64,000 nucleotides of DNA from assembly GCF_003205615.1 (NCBI RefSeq), contig NZ_PYBV01000013.1, positions 26,190-90,189 on the forward strand, given 5' to 3'. A program made the position numbers and the translations under genes. This DNA is from Micromonospora arborensis. Its GTDB lineage: Bacteria > Actinomycetota > Actinomycetes > Mycobacteriales > Micromonosporaceae. Within the stretch, counting starts at the first letter, position 1; each line of letters begins with the position of its first letter. Of the stretch, positions 24,631-32,328 are shown in pieces. The notes under the pieces were generated by a model that made no database searches, was not told where the DNA came from, and worked only from the letters and a program-made list of their open reading frames with translations.

Positions 24631-25743
24631 ATGAGCCGCACCGTACTGCCCCGCCCCACGCTGTTGCCCGGCCTCAACCGGCTCTGGCGAGACCGACACA
24701 CCCTTCAGCTCGGCGTCGGCCCCGGGCCTGCCGTGCTGCTGGAGCTGGCCAATCCCCGCGCCGCCCATGTGCTCGACCTGCTCGACGGCACCCGCAGCGA
24801 ACGCGCAGTGCTGGCCCAGGCGGCCACCGCCCGGGTGACCACCGACGACGCGCGTACCCTGCTCGACGCCCTGCGGGCGGCAGGTCTGCTGGTGCCCGCG
24901 CAGAGCCTGCTCCCCCGTGACCTGGCGGGCGTGGTCCGTGCCCGGCTCACGGCGGAGGCCTGCGCGCTGGCCCTGACCGCCGCTCGACTGCCCGGCACCC
25001 CTGCTCAGGTCCTCCGTCGGCGGCGGGTCGCCCGAGTCGTGCTCACCGGTGCCGGGGCGCTCGGCGGGCCGCTCACGGTGGCGTTGGCCCAGTCCGGCGT
25101 CGGGCAGGTGATCCCGCTGCTCACCGGGCCGGTACGTCCCGTCGACCTGGTCGGCACGGGCATTCCCGCCACCGAGCTCGGCCACCCGCTGGCACCGGCG
25201 GTGCGTGCCGCGGTCGACCGCCTCGCGCCGGGCACCGGGACCCAGCCGGGCCGGACCGGCCGGGTGGATCTGGTGATCCAGCTCGGCACCGACCGGCCGC
25301 CCGCGCTGCTCGCCGCCGGTCTCGCCCAGCGTCGGCAGCCACACCTGCTTGTCACCCTGCGCGAGGGCGTACCGGTCGTCGGGCCGCTGGTCCGCCCACC
25401 CGCCGGACCCTGCCTGCACTGCGTCGAGCTGCACCGGGCCGACCGCGACCCGGACTGGCCGCGGCTCGCCGCCCAACTCGCCGCCGCCGACCCGGTCGCC
25501 GCCGGCGCGACCGGCACTCTGCTCGCGGCCATCGGGTACGCGCTGGCCGAGGCGCTGACGCAGCTCGACGGCGGGCAGCCGGAGACCCTGGGTGGGGCCA
25601 TGGAGATCACTGGTGCCGGCCGTTTCCGTCGCCGGGGCTGGCCGCCACACCCGGCGTGTGGGTGCTCGCAGGGACGAGTGTCCGCACCAGCCCAGCCGCA
25701 GAGCAGCAGCGGGGCCCTCCGGTCGGTAACAATGACCGGGTGA
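24631..25743 (+). CDS. ThiF/E1-like protein (TOMM leader-binding type)
   Basis: This is a 370-residue protein with an N-terminal winged-helix-like domain (residues 1-100, RDRHTLQLGVGPGPAVLLEL then DDARTLLDALRAAGLL) and an E1/ThiF-type Rossmann domain (VVLTGAGALGGPLTVALAQSG near residue 135). A CLHC pair near residue 265 and a later CGC give four cysteines for a structural zinc. It resembles proteins annotated as TOMM precursor leader peptide-binding or ThiF family in actinobacteria; no cyclodehydratase partner or peptide precursor is nearby. Its place before the ABC1 kinase matches Rv3196-Rv3197. The next gene overlaps its stop by four bases (GTGA), so the two are translationally coupled. GTG 24625 is an alternative start. 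Confidence 0.7.
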   Translation: MSRTVLPRPTLLPGLNRLWRDRHTLQLGVGPGPAVLLELANPRAAHVLDLLDGTRSERAVLAQAATARVTTDDARTLLDALRAAGLLVPAQSLLPRDLAGVVRARLTAEACALALTAARLPGTPAQVLRRRRVARVVLTGAGALGGPLTVALAQSGVGQVIPLLTGPVRPVDLVGTGIPATELGHPLAPAVRAAVDRLAPGTGTQPGRTGRVDLVIQLGTDRPPALLAAGLAQRRQPHLLVTLREGVPVVGPLVRPPAGPCLHCVELHRADRDPDWPRLAAQLAAADPVAAGATGTLLAAIGYALAEALTQLDGGQPETLGGAMEITGAGRFRRRGWPPHPACGCSQGRVSAPAQPQSSSGALRSVTMTG

Positions 25744-27086
25744 CCGACATCCCGCGCCGCGCCGTGTCCCGCACCGCCAAGCTCGCCGCCCTGCCGCTCG
25801 GCTTCGCCGGCCGGACCGTTCTCGGCATGGGAAAGCGCGTCACCGGGCTCGCCTCCGACGTGATCTCCGCGGAGATCCAGCAGCGCACCGCCGAGCAGCT
25901 GTTCAGCGTGCTGGGCCAGCTCAAGGGCGGGGCGATGAAGTTCGGCCAAGCGCTGTCGGTGTTCGAGGCGGCGTTGCCGGAGGAGATCGCCGCGCCCTAC
26001 CGTCAGGCGCTCACGAAGCTCCAGGAGGCGGCGCCACCCCTGCCGATCGCCAGCGTGCACAAGGTGCTGACCGAGCAGCTCGGCCCTGACTGGCGGGACC
26101 GGTTCGTCGAGTTCAACGACGTCCCGGCCGCCGCCGCCAGCATCGGCCAGGTCCACCGGGCACGGTGGCGGGAGCCGGGGTTCGACGAGTCGGGCGCGCC
26201 GAACAGCCGCGACGTGGCCGTCAAGATCCAGTATCCGGGCGCCGGGGAGGCGCTGCTCGCCGACCTGAAGCAGCTCTCCCGCCTGGGCGGGATGTTCCGG
26301 GCCATCCAGCCCGGTCTGGACGTCAAGCCGCTCCTGGTCGAGCTGCGCGAGCGGATCACCGAGGAACTGGACTACGAGTTGGAGGCCGAGTCGCAGCGCA
26401 CCTTCGCGGCCGCGTACGCCGACGACCCGGAGATCTACATCCCGAAGGTGATCCACGCGGCGCCTCGTGTGCTGGTCACCGAGTGGGTGACAGGCACCCC
26501 ACTGGCTGACATCATCCGCGAGGGCACCGAGGAGGATCGGGACGAGGCGGGCCGGTTGATGGCCACCCTGCACCTCTCCGCGCCGCAGCGGGCTGGGCTG
26601 CTGCACGCCGACCCGCACCCGGGCAACTTCCGGCTGCTGCCCGACGGTCGACTCGGGGTGATCGACTTCGGGGCGGTGGCCCGAATGCCGGAGGGCACAC
26701 CGGAGCCGATCGGTCGCATCGCCGCGCTGGCCCTGAGCGGCGATGCCGACGGGGTGGTGGCGGGGCTCCGGTCGGAGGGCTTCATCGGCTCCGCGGAGGA
26801 GATCGACGCCGAGGGCGTGCTCGACTTCATCCGTCCGATGTTGGAGCCGATCGCGGCGGACGGGTTCCGGTTCACCCGGGCCTGGCTGCGGGGAGAAGCG
26901 GGCCGTCTGGCGAGCCCCCGCTCCCCCACGTACCAGCTGAGCAGGCAGCTCAACCTGCCGCCGTCGTACCTGCTGATCCACCGGGTGACGCTCGGATCGA
27001 TCGGGGTGCTCTGCCAGTTGGAGGCGAAGGCCCCGTACCGGAGCATCCTGGAGCGCTGGCTGCCCGGCTTCGCCCCGGTTGCCTGA
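25740..27086 (+). CDS. ABC1/UbiB-type atypical kinase
   Basis: This is a 448-residue member of the ABC1 (AarF/UbiB) kinase-like family. The hallmark N-terminal KxGQ motif is present (AMKFGQALS), together with the Ala-rich nucleotide loop (AAASIGQVHRA), the invariant Lys (VAVKIQYPG), the E in ITEELDYELEAE, and the catalytic and metal motifs HADPHPGN and VIDFGA. Members bind ATP and influence lipid or quinone metabolism; the mycobacterial homologue Rv3197 has been discussed in antibiotic tolerance. It is coupled to the ThiF-like gene by a GTGA overlap, and a strong terminator follows. Confidence 0.92.
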   Translation: MTDIPRRAVSRTAKLAALPLGFAGRTVLGMGKRVTGLASDVISAEIQQRTAEQLFSVLGQLKGGAMKFGQALSVFEAALPEEIAAPYRQALTKLQEAAPPLPIASVHKVLTEQLGPDWRDRFVEFNDVPAAAASIGQVHRARWREPGFDESGAPNSRDVAVKIQYPGAGEALLADLKQLSRLGGMFRAIQPGLDVKPLLVELRERITEELDYELEAESQRTFAAAYADDPEIYIPKVIHAAPRVLVTEWVTGTPLADIIREGTEEDRDEAGRLMATLHLSAPQRAGLLHADPHPGNFRLLPDGRLGVIDFGAVARMPEGTPEPIGRIAALALSGDADGVVAGLRSEGFIGSAEEIDAEGVLDFIRPMLEPIAADGFRFTRAWLRGEAGRLASPRSPTYQLSRQLNLPPSYLLIHRVTLGSIGVLCQLEAKAPYRSILERWLPGFAPVA

Positions 27087-27095
27087 CGACGTGAC

Positions 27096-27127
27096 GAAGG
27101 GCGGGTGCCGGTCGGCACCCGCCCTTC
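27096..27127 (+). terminator. Terminator after the ABC1 kinase gene
   Basis: A perfect 14-bp stem (arms GAAGGGCGGGTGCC and GGCACCCGCCCTTC) with a GGTC loop starts nine bases after the stop codon, and also faces the end of the convergent small ORF. Confidence 0.85.
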
Positions 27128-27141
27128 TGCGTGGGGTGGTA

Positions 27142-27378
27142 CTAGAGAACGCCCAGGTCGCGCGCCGTCTGGTTGCGGCTGTTCATGGCGACGGTACGGG
27201 CGGATCGGGTTGCCTCAGTGCTCGTGGTGATACGACCGGCCTGAGGCCGGCGCATTCGAGCCCGGGACAACGCTTCGTGGAGTAGTTGCATCTCGAAGGC
27301 TCCACTCGGGAGGTTGAACATCGTCTTCTCGCTCACTGCCGGTGTGACACCGGCGTAGTTGGTACGGGTCGGGAACAT
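27142..27378 (-). CDS. Small basic protein downstream of whiB7
   Basis: This short frame ends at 27142 on the bottom strand. From the ATG at 27378, one base after the whiB7 stop, it would give 78 residues; from the ATG at 27321, 59 residues starting MFNLPSGAFEMQLLHEALSR. The second form resembles short Glu/Arg-rich actinobacterial proteins that begin with a similar MF-L-P motif and a LLHEA helix. The inner start has only a weak GAGAAG upstream, while the outer start would rely on coupling to whiB7. A small GCCGGTGT/ACACCGGC hairpin lies between the two starts. Function is unknown; WhiB7 co-expression is inferred from position. Confidence 0.5.
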   Translation of the reverse strand: MFPTRTNYAGVTPAVSEKTMFNLPSGAFEMQLLHEALSRARMRRPQAGRITTSTEATRSARTVAMNSRNQTARDLGVL

Positions 27379-27379
27379 G

Positions 27380-27745
27380 TCAGGCTGCCAGCCGGACCGC
27401 GCCACGCACCTCGGACAGCCCGGTGGCCGCCAAGCGTGCCTCGGCCTCGACCCGAAGCGCGGCGTCGCGGGCGACGTCCTCCTTACGCGGACGGCCACGG
27501 GGCCGCTTACGCGGGACAACCGCGCCACGCTCGAAGATCTCGCCGCCCCAGACGCCCCACGGCTCGGCCCGCTCCACCGCCCCGGCCAGGCACTCGACGC
27601 GCAGCGGGCAGTCCCCGCAGAGCGACTTGGCCAGCTCGAGCTCGGCAGGCGAGTCGGAGAACCACAGGTCGGGGTCGAACTTCCGGCAGGGCAGGTTCGC
27701 CTCCATCTCGACGCTCACGTCGAGGGGGGCCAACGCCAGACTCAT
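27380..27745 (-). CDS. whiB7: WhiB7-type transcriptional regulator
   Basis: This is a 121-residue Wbl protein. The four iron-sulfur cysteines are visible (ANLPCRKF, then KSLCGDCPLRVECLAG), followed by the WhiB signature EPWGVWGGE and an AT-hook, RKRPRGRPRK, which among Wbl proteins defines WhiB7 (WblC). It works with the principal sigma factor to activate intrinsic antibiotic-resistance genes and itself after translation stress. The ribosome site AGAGAGGTGA precedes the ATG at 27745. The 380-nt leader upstream contains a uORF and a terminator (see separate entries). Its position beside uvrD2 and the ABC1 kinase is conserved in mycobacteria. Confidence 0.95.
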   Translation of the reverse strand: MSLALAPLDVSVEMEANLPCRKFDPDLWFSDSPAELELAKSLCGDCPLRVECLAGAVERAEPWGVWGGEIFERGAVVPRKRPRGRPRKEDVARDAALRVEAEARLAATGLSEVRGAVRLAA

Positions 27746-27808
27746 CTCCCGGTCACCTCTCTCTCACTTCGATCTCGTGGATCGCATTCCGACGTACTTA
27801 CGGCGGGC

Positions 27809-27853
27809 AAAAAACTGAGGCCGCGGATCCCGGTAAGCGGGTTCCGCGGCCTC
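27809..27853 (-). terminator. Rho-independent attenuator terminator in the whiB7 leader
   Basis: On the bottom strand, GAGGCCGCGGA-type arms (27843-27853 with 27817-27827, 11 bp), plus a CCCG/CGGG inner helix, are followed by six T residues (27809-27814). The structure lies 64 bp upstream of the whiB7 start and downstream of the uORF. A T-run is rare in this genome, so a regulatory terminator is likely. Confidence 0.85.
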
Positions 27854-27895
27854 GAGGTGAGCCGGTGTCTGATGGTCAGACCGGTTTACCTCGAG
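27851..27895 (-). promoter_or_regulatory. Hairpin around the uORF stop codon, overlapping the terminator arm
   Basis: CTCGAGGT (27851-27858) pairs with ACCTCGAG (27888-27895), CCGGT (27862-27866) with ACCGG (27880-27884), and an apical TCTGA/TCAGA pair encloses the uORF stop at 27876-27878. Its 3' arm on the transcript shares bases 27851-27853 with the 5' arm of the terminator, so the two structures partly exclude each other. Confidence 0.6.
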
Positions 27896-28124
27896 GTGGA
27901 ACGCCGCGGACATCCATGCGCTTCTTGGCGACCCGGATGCCATTGCCCGTGAAGCCACTGGTCCCTTCGACTCCGGTGGGCGCGACGGTCAGGGTCAGCT
28001 CGGACTGAACCTGGTGCACCTGCGGAACCGACGGTCGTGCAGCCGCGAGGGCCACCCGGACAGCCGACAGCGGAGCGCAGACAGACGGCATCGCCGTCAG
28101 ACGCTCATAGGTGAAGATCTCCAC
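27876..28124 (-). CDS. whiB7 leader uORF (82 residues)
   Basis: This frame starts with a GTG at 28124, preceded by GGGAGGTGGCCACC (a strong ribosome site with an eight-base spacer), and ends at 27876, 130 bp before whiB7. The translation begins VEIFTYERLTAMPSV and ends with the basic stretch RVAKKRMDVRGVPPRGKPV. Its only clear function is as a translated leader: in mycobacteria and Streptomyces, a uORF ahead of whiB7/wblC senses slowed ribosomes and controls a downstream terminator. The length is greater than expected for a simple leader peptide, so a stable protein product cannot be excluded. Confidence 0.65.
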   Translation of the reverse strand: MEIFTYERLTAMPSVCAPLSAVRVALAAARPSVPQVHQVQSELTLTVAPTGVEGTSGFTGNGIRVAKKRMDVRGVPPRGKPV

Positions 28125-28210
28125 GGTGGCCACCTCCCTCACGTTCCTCGAATCGACTGGACCAACCCCCGTGAGCAGCCGGAATGGCGCCGCTCGCGTG
28201 GTGTGTTCTG

Positions 28211-28252
28211 AGGCTATTCCTCGCCCGGGGGCGAGGGCAAACGAATTTACGA
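28211..28252 (-). promoter_or_regulatory. Candidate whiB7 promoter with AT-rich WhiB7 element
   Basis: On the bottom strand, TTGCCC (28235-28240) and TAGCCT (28211-28216) are separated by 18 bp. Directly upstream of the -35 lies the AT-rich run TAAATT (within 28241-28252), the kind of site the WhiB7 AT-hook uses at its own promoter. The predicted start near 28204 would give a leader of about 460 nt. The upstream part overlaps the 3' end of uvrD2. Confidence 0.5.
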
Positions 28253-30412
28253 CGAGATTTCGAAAGTTTTCTCCGGGCAGACGTCGTCCACCCCCGCGCC
28301 CCCCACCAACGCCAACACCGACTCCCCGTACAGGCCCAGCTTGCGGGGGCCGATACCGGCGATGGCGATCAATTCCTCCGATCGGCCGGGTCGTCGCTCG
28401 GCCAGCGCGATCAGCGTCGCGTCGGTGAAGACCACGTACGCCGGGACCTTCTGCGCCCCGGCGACCCGCTGCCGCCACTCGCGCAGCCGTTCGTGCAGCT
28501 CATCGTCGATGTCGGACGGGCAGGTGGGGCAGCGGCCGAGCTTGCGGTCCGGGCCGGCGAGCAGGGTGGCGCCGCAGATCCGGCAGGAGACGATCTGGGT
28601 TCGACGCCGCTCGGGGCGGCGGGCCGGACCAGCGCCGCTGACGGCCCGTTCGGTGCCGCCGGAGCGGTCGAGCTGGGGCAGGAACCGCGACGGCCGCCGG
28701 GCTCGCCCGCCCGGCGAGCGCGCGGCGGCGTACGACAACCAGAGCCACTGCCGCGCGCGGGTGATCCCGACGTAGAGCAGCCGACGCTCCTCCTCGACCT
28801 GCTCGACGGTCTTGGCGTAGGTGGTTGGCAGGGTGCCCTCGGCGAGGCCGACCAGGAAGACGGCGTCCCACTCCAGCCCCTTGGCCGAGTGCAGCGACGC
28901 GAGGGTCACCCCGTCCACCGTCGGTACGTGCTGCTGGGCGGCCCGACGGGCCAGTTCCTCGGTGAAGTCGGAGAGGGTGACGGGGCGCTCCACCGACGCG
29001 GCCTCACCGATCGGCACGACCTCGGGGGTGGCCGCGTACTCCTCGGAGAGCTGGACCAGCGCGGACAGCGCCTCCCACCGCTCGCGGGCGGCGCCACCGG
29101 CCGGGGGTGCGTCGGGGGCCCAGCCGACCGCGGTGAGGGCCTCGACGACGGCGGCCGGCAGCGGAGTCTCCCCCGGGATGGAGCGGGTGGCAGCACGCAA
29201 CGCGACCATCGCCTGGCGCACCTCGGCCCGCTCGAAGAACCGTTCGGCGCCCTGCACGACGTACGGCACCGCGGCCTCGGTGAGCGCCTTCTCGTACGCC
29301 TCGGACTGCGCGTTGATCCGGAACAGCACGGCGATCTCCTTCGCCGGTGTGCCCGCGTCGATCAGCGACCGGCAGCGTGCGGCCACCGCGTTCGCCTCGG
29401 CCGGCTCGTCGGTGAAGATCCGCAGATCCGGCTCGGGGCCGGGTGGGCGTTGCCCGCTCAGCTCCAGCCGCAGCCGCGCCTCGGTGCCCCGGGCCTGGGA
29501 GATCACCGCGTTGGCGAGCCCGACCACCTGCGGCGTGGAGCGGTAGTCGCGGACCAGCCGGACCACGGTGGCGCTCCGGTACCGGCGGGGGAAGTCGACC
29601 AGGTACGCCGAGGTCGCCCCGGTGAACGAGTAGATCGTCTGGCTGGCGTCACCGACCACGGTGAGGTCGTTGCGTCCGCCCAGCCAGGCGTCCAGCAACC
29701 GCTGCTGCAGTGGGTTGACGTCCTGGTACTCGTCGACCACGAAGTGCCGGTACTGGCCGCGGACCTGCTCGCCGACATCCGGGTGCTCCTCGATGCCCCA
29801 CACCGCGGCACGCAGCATGTCCTCGAAGTCGATCACGCCGTTCGAGCGTTTGAGCTGCTCGTACGCGGTGAACACCTCGGCGACCTTCGCCGGCTCGTGC
29901 GGTGTGTCGCGCAGCGCCCGGGCCGCGGACACCACGTAGTCCGTCGGCTCGACCAGGGACGACTTGGCCCACTCGATCTCGCCGGCCAGGTCGCGCGCGG
30001 CGGCCCGGTCGGTGCGCAGGCCGACCCGGGCCGCGGCGAGGGTGACCAGCCGTACCTTGCTGTCCAGCAGTTCGGGCATGGCGCGGCCGGCCAGCAGGCG
30101 GGGCGCGAAGTATCGCACCTGGCGCAGCGCCGCCGCGTGGAACGTGCGGGCCTGGACACCACCCACCCCGAGCACGGTGAGCCGGCTCCGCATCTCGGCG
30201 GCGGCGCGGGCGGTGAAGGTGACCGCGAGCACATGCCGGGGGGAGATCTCGCCGGAAAGCGCCCGATGGGCGATCCGGGAGGTGATCGCCCGGGTCTTGC
30301 CGGTGCCGGCGCCGGCCAGGATGCAGACCGGGCCGGCGGGTGCGGTCACCGCGGAGCGTTGCTCCGGGTCCAGCCCGGCGAGCACCTGTTCCGACGCTGA
30401 GTGAACCACCAC
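28247..30412 (-). CDS. uvrD2: ATP-dependent DNA helicase UvrD2
   Basis: This is a 721-residue superfamily 1A helicase. Motif I is LAGAGTGKT near residue 33, motif II reads VVDEYQDVNP, motif III GDASQTIYSF, and motif VI VGITRAR. The C-terminus has the four-cysteine module (CRICG then CPTC) and an HRDC domain (from about residue 650), which together define UvrD2 rather than UvrD1 or PcrA. The mycobacterial homologue Rv3198c is essential, and its tetracysteine module is needed for helicase activity. The start at 30412 gives a normal N-terminus. It is divergent from the mycoredoxin gene and has its 3' end over the whiB7 promoter. Confidence 0.95.
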   Translation of the reverse strand: MVVHSASEQVLAGLDPEQRSAVTAPAGPVCILAGAGTGKTRAITSRIAHRALSGEISPRHVLAVTFTARAAAEMRSRLTVLGVGGVQARTFHAAALRQVRYFAPRLLAGRAMPELLDSKVRLVTLAAARVGLRTDRAAARDLAGEIEWAKSSLVEPTDYVVSAARALRDTPHEPAKVAEVFTAYEQLKRSNGVIDFEDMLRAAVWGIEEHPDVGEQVRGQYRHFVVDEYQDVNPLQQRLLDAWLGGRNDLTVVGDASQTIYSFTGATSAYLVDFPRRYRSATVVRLVRDYRSTPQVVGLANAVISQARGTEARLRLELSGQRPPGPEPDLRIFTDEPAEANAVAARCRSLIDAGTPAKEIAVLFRINAQSEAYEKALTEAAVPYVVQGAERFFERAEVRQAMVALRAATRSIPGETPLPAAVVEALTAVGWAPDAPPAGGAARERWEALSALVQLSEEYAATPEVVPIGEAASVERPVTLSDFTEELARRAAQQHVPTVDGVTLASLHSAKGLEWDAVFLVGLAEGTLPTTYAKTVEQVEEERRLLYVGITRARQWLWLSYAAARSPGGRARRPSRFLPQLDRSGGTERAVSGAGPARRPERRRTQIVSCRICGATLLAGPDRKLGRCPTCPSDIDDELHERLREWRQRVAGAQKVPAYVVFTDATLIALAERRPGRSEELIAIAGIGPRKLGLYGESVLALVGGAGVDDVCPEKTFEISS

Positions 30413-30504
30413 AACCAGGAATCATCTCAGCTCCTCCGAGCGTTGCAGCGAACAGCCTCGGCTTGATCCGCAAGCCGCGGCCGGAGGAGTTGGAGGATCC
30501 GACC

Positions 30505-30747
30505 ATGCTGACGATGTATTCCACCCCCTGGTGCGGCTACTGCCACCGGCTCAAGTCGCAGCTCGACCGGGAAGGCATCGGGTACGAGGTGGTCGACATC
30601 GAGCAGGACCCGGAGGCCGCGGAGTTCGTGATGCGCGTCAACGGCGGCAACCAGACGGTGCCGACGCTGCGCTTCGCCGACGGCAGCGCCCTGACGAACC
30701 CCTCGATCACTCAGGTCAAGCAACACCTGGAGACCCTCAACGCCTGA
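30505..30747 (+). CDS. mrx1: Mycoredoxin (glutaredoxin-fold thiol oxidoreductase)
   Basis: This is an 80-residue glutaredoxin-like protein with active site C-G-Y-C (STPWCGYCHRL) and the cis-Pro motif TVPTLRF. It matches mycoredoxin-1, which reduces mycothiol-mixed disulfides in actinobacteria. TGGAGG lies about nine bases before the ATG at 30505. It is divergent from uvrD2, as Rv3198A is from Rv3198c, and ends at a clear hairpin. Confidence 0.93.
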   Translation: MLTMYSTPWCGYCHRLKSQLDREGIGYEVVDIEQDPEAAEFVMRVNGGNQTVPTLRFADGSALTNPSITQVKQHLETLNA

Positions 30748-30763
30748 CCGACCGGGTCATTCT

Positions 30764-30801
30764 CGACGAGCGGTCGTCCCACTTGGGGCGGCCGCTCGTC
30801 G
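30764..30801. terminator. Hairpin between mrx1 and the convergent MFS gene
   Basis: CGACGAGCGG (30764-30773) pairs with CCGCTCGTCG (30792-30801), with additional CCC/GGG pairing in the loop. It sits between two convergent stop codons and can serve both. Confidence 0.75.
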
Positions 30802-30814
30802 TGTCCGGTATCGG

Positions 30815-32110
30815 TCACCCTGGCGTACGCCGGTGGGTGCCGGTCGTCACCGGCCGGTCGGCGTCCTCGGTTGACCGCCGGGGCGCCGGGAGGGTCGGGC
30901 GGGTCGGCGGCGTGGGCGGGCGGGTGCCGGCTGGCGCGCTCAGGTGCCGACCCCGCCAGAGGTAGCTGCCGGCGGCCAGCGTGGCCACTCCGACCAGCGC
31001 GAACAGCACCCGGTAGTCCAGGAACCCGACCAGCAGGGCGCCCGCCCCGATGGAGAGCGCCTGCGGCCCGCTGACCACGGCCTGGGTGGCCGCAGCCACC
31101 CGACCGACCAGCGCGGGCGGGGTCCGGCGCTGGATCAGCGTGTGCAGCCCCACCATCGTCAGCGGAAGCGAGACGCCGGCCAGCAGCACCGCGGCGAAGG
31201 CGAGCCGGAGATCGGGGTACGCGAGCACGAGCGCGGCCGGGGAGAAGAAGGCCACCCCGGCGGCCAGGGTGCCGACCTCCCCGAGCCGGCGGACCAGCGC
31301 CGGTGAGCAGAGCCCGCCGAGCAGCCCGCCCACACCCTGCACGGTGACCAGCACTCCCACGAACGCGGCGTCACGGTTCAGCCCCTGGTCGACGTAGGCG
31401 AAGATGAGCGACTCGCTGAAGCCCATCACCAGCGACCCGAGCCCGTAGCCGAGCAGGGCCCGACGCAGAGCCGGCTCGCCGGCCAGGTGCCGCAGACCGG
31501 CGCCCAACTCGGCGGGCCAGCGCAACCGCATGGTCGGCGGCACCTGTTGCGGGGTGGGCAGCGCCGTCACCACCGCCGCCGCGGTCAGAAATCCGACCAT
31601 GCCGATCCCGGCCAGCGCCCACCCACCGAGGGCCGCGTAGAGCGCCGCGCCGGCCAGCGGGCCGATCAGCCGCATCCCCTGGCGTACGGTCTGCAGCACG
31701 CCGTTCGCCTCGGCCAGCAGCTCGACCGGTACCAACTCCCGGATGAGCCCACTGAGCGCCGCGCCGAGTGTGATGGAGGACAGGCCATACAGGGCCGCCA
31801 CCAGGTAGACGATCCACACGTCACCGGCGTCCGCGACGGTGAACAGCGGGGTGAGCAGCGCCGCGGTGACCACGTTCGCGGCGACGAAGAACGGCCGGCG
31901 TGGGCAGCGGTCGACGAACCAGCCGATCAGCGGCGCCAGCGTCATCGGGGCGACGACGGCGAAGATGGTGCCGCCGGCGAGCCCGTTGGAGCCGGTCAGA
32001 TCCTTGACCCAGATAGCGAGCGCGAGCAGCAGGATCGACTCGGCGGTCATGCTGGCCAGCAGGCCGCCGAAGAGCAGGCGGAAGTCGGGTCGGCGCAGGA
32101 CGGTGCGCAT
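30815..32110 (-). CDS. MFS transporter
   Basis: This is a 431-residue major facilitator with about eleven to twelve membrane segments. The loop between helices 2 and 3 carries a weak motif A (GWFVDRCPRRPFFVA), and the text resembles drug-exporter types of the MFS_3/TMEM-like group. The C-terminus is a Pro/Thr/Arg-rich cytoplasmic tail. The ATG at 32110 is used because GGAGG lies eight bases upstream; the longer frame would add an unrelated polar leader. Substrate is unknown. It is divergent from the XRE regulator gene, which might control it. Confidence 0.88.
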   Translation of the reverse strand: MRTVLRRPDFRLLFGGLLASMTAESILLLALAIWVKDLTGSNGLAGGTIFAVVAPMTLAPLIGWFVDRCPRRPFFVAANVVTAALLTPLFTVADAGDVWIVYLVAALYGLSSITLGAALSGLIRELVPVELLAEANGVLQTVRQGMRLIGPLAGAALYAALGGWALAGIGMVGFLTAAAVVTALPTPQQVPPTMRLRWPAELGAGLRHLAGEPALRRALLGYGLGSLVMGFSESLIFAYVDQGLNRDAAFVGVLVTVQGVGGLLGGLCSPALVRRLGEVGTLAAGVAFFSPAALVLAYPDLRLAFAAVLLAGVSLPLTMVGLHTLIQRRTPPALVGRVAAATQAVVSGPQALSIGAGALLVGFLDYRVLFALVGVATLAAGSYLWRGRHLSAPAGTRPPTPPTRPTLPAPRRSTEDADRPVTTGTHRRTPG

Positions 32111-32328
32111 GAGGGGTTCCTCCGGCGGGATGGCGTGCCCGGCTGGGCATGGTCGACGGGGCTGCGACCGCAGGTCCGTCGTCATCCGGCGTACCTGTGG
32201 TCCATTTTTCGCAAGACACGCCCCCGCCGGTACCTCCGACGCCGGTCGCGCCGTCCATACTGACCGTGGGGGGCGAATTTCATACAGTTACCGTCGCGTC
32301 TGCGGCGGTCGACGGGAAAGAGGACACT

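Noticed and set aside
24631..25743. A thiazole/oxazole-modified peptide (TOMM) gene cluster
   Set aside because: The ThiF-like protein looks similar to leader-binding proteins, but no precursor peptide, cyclodehydratase or dehydrogenase was found within the window.
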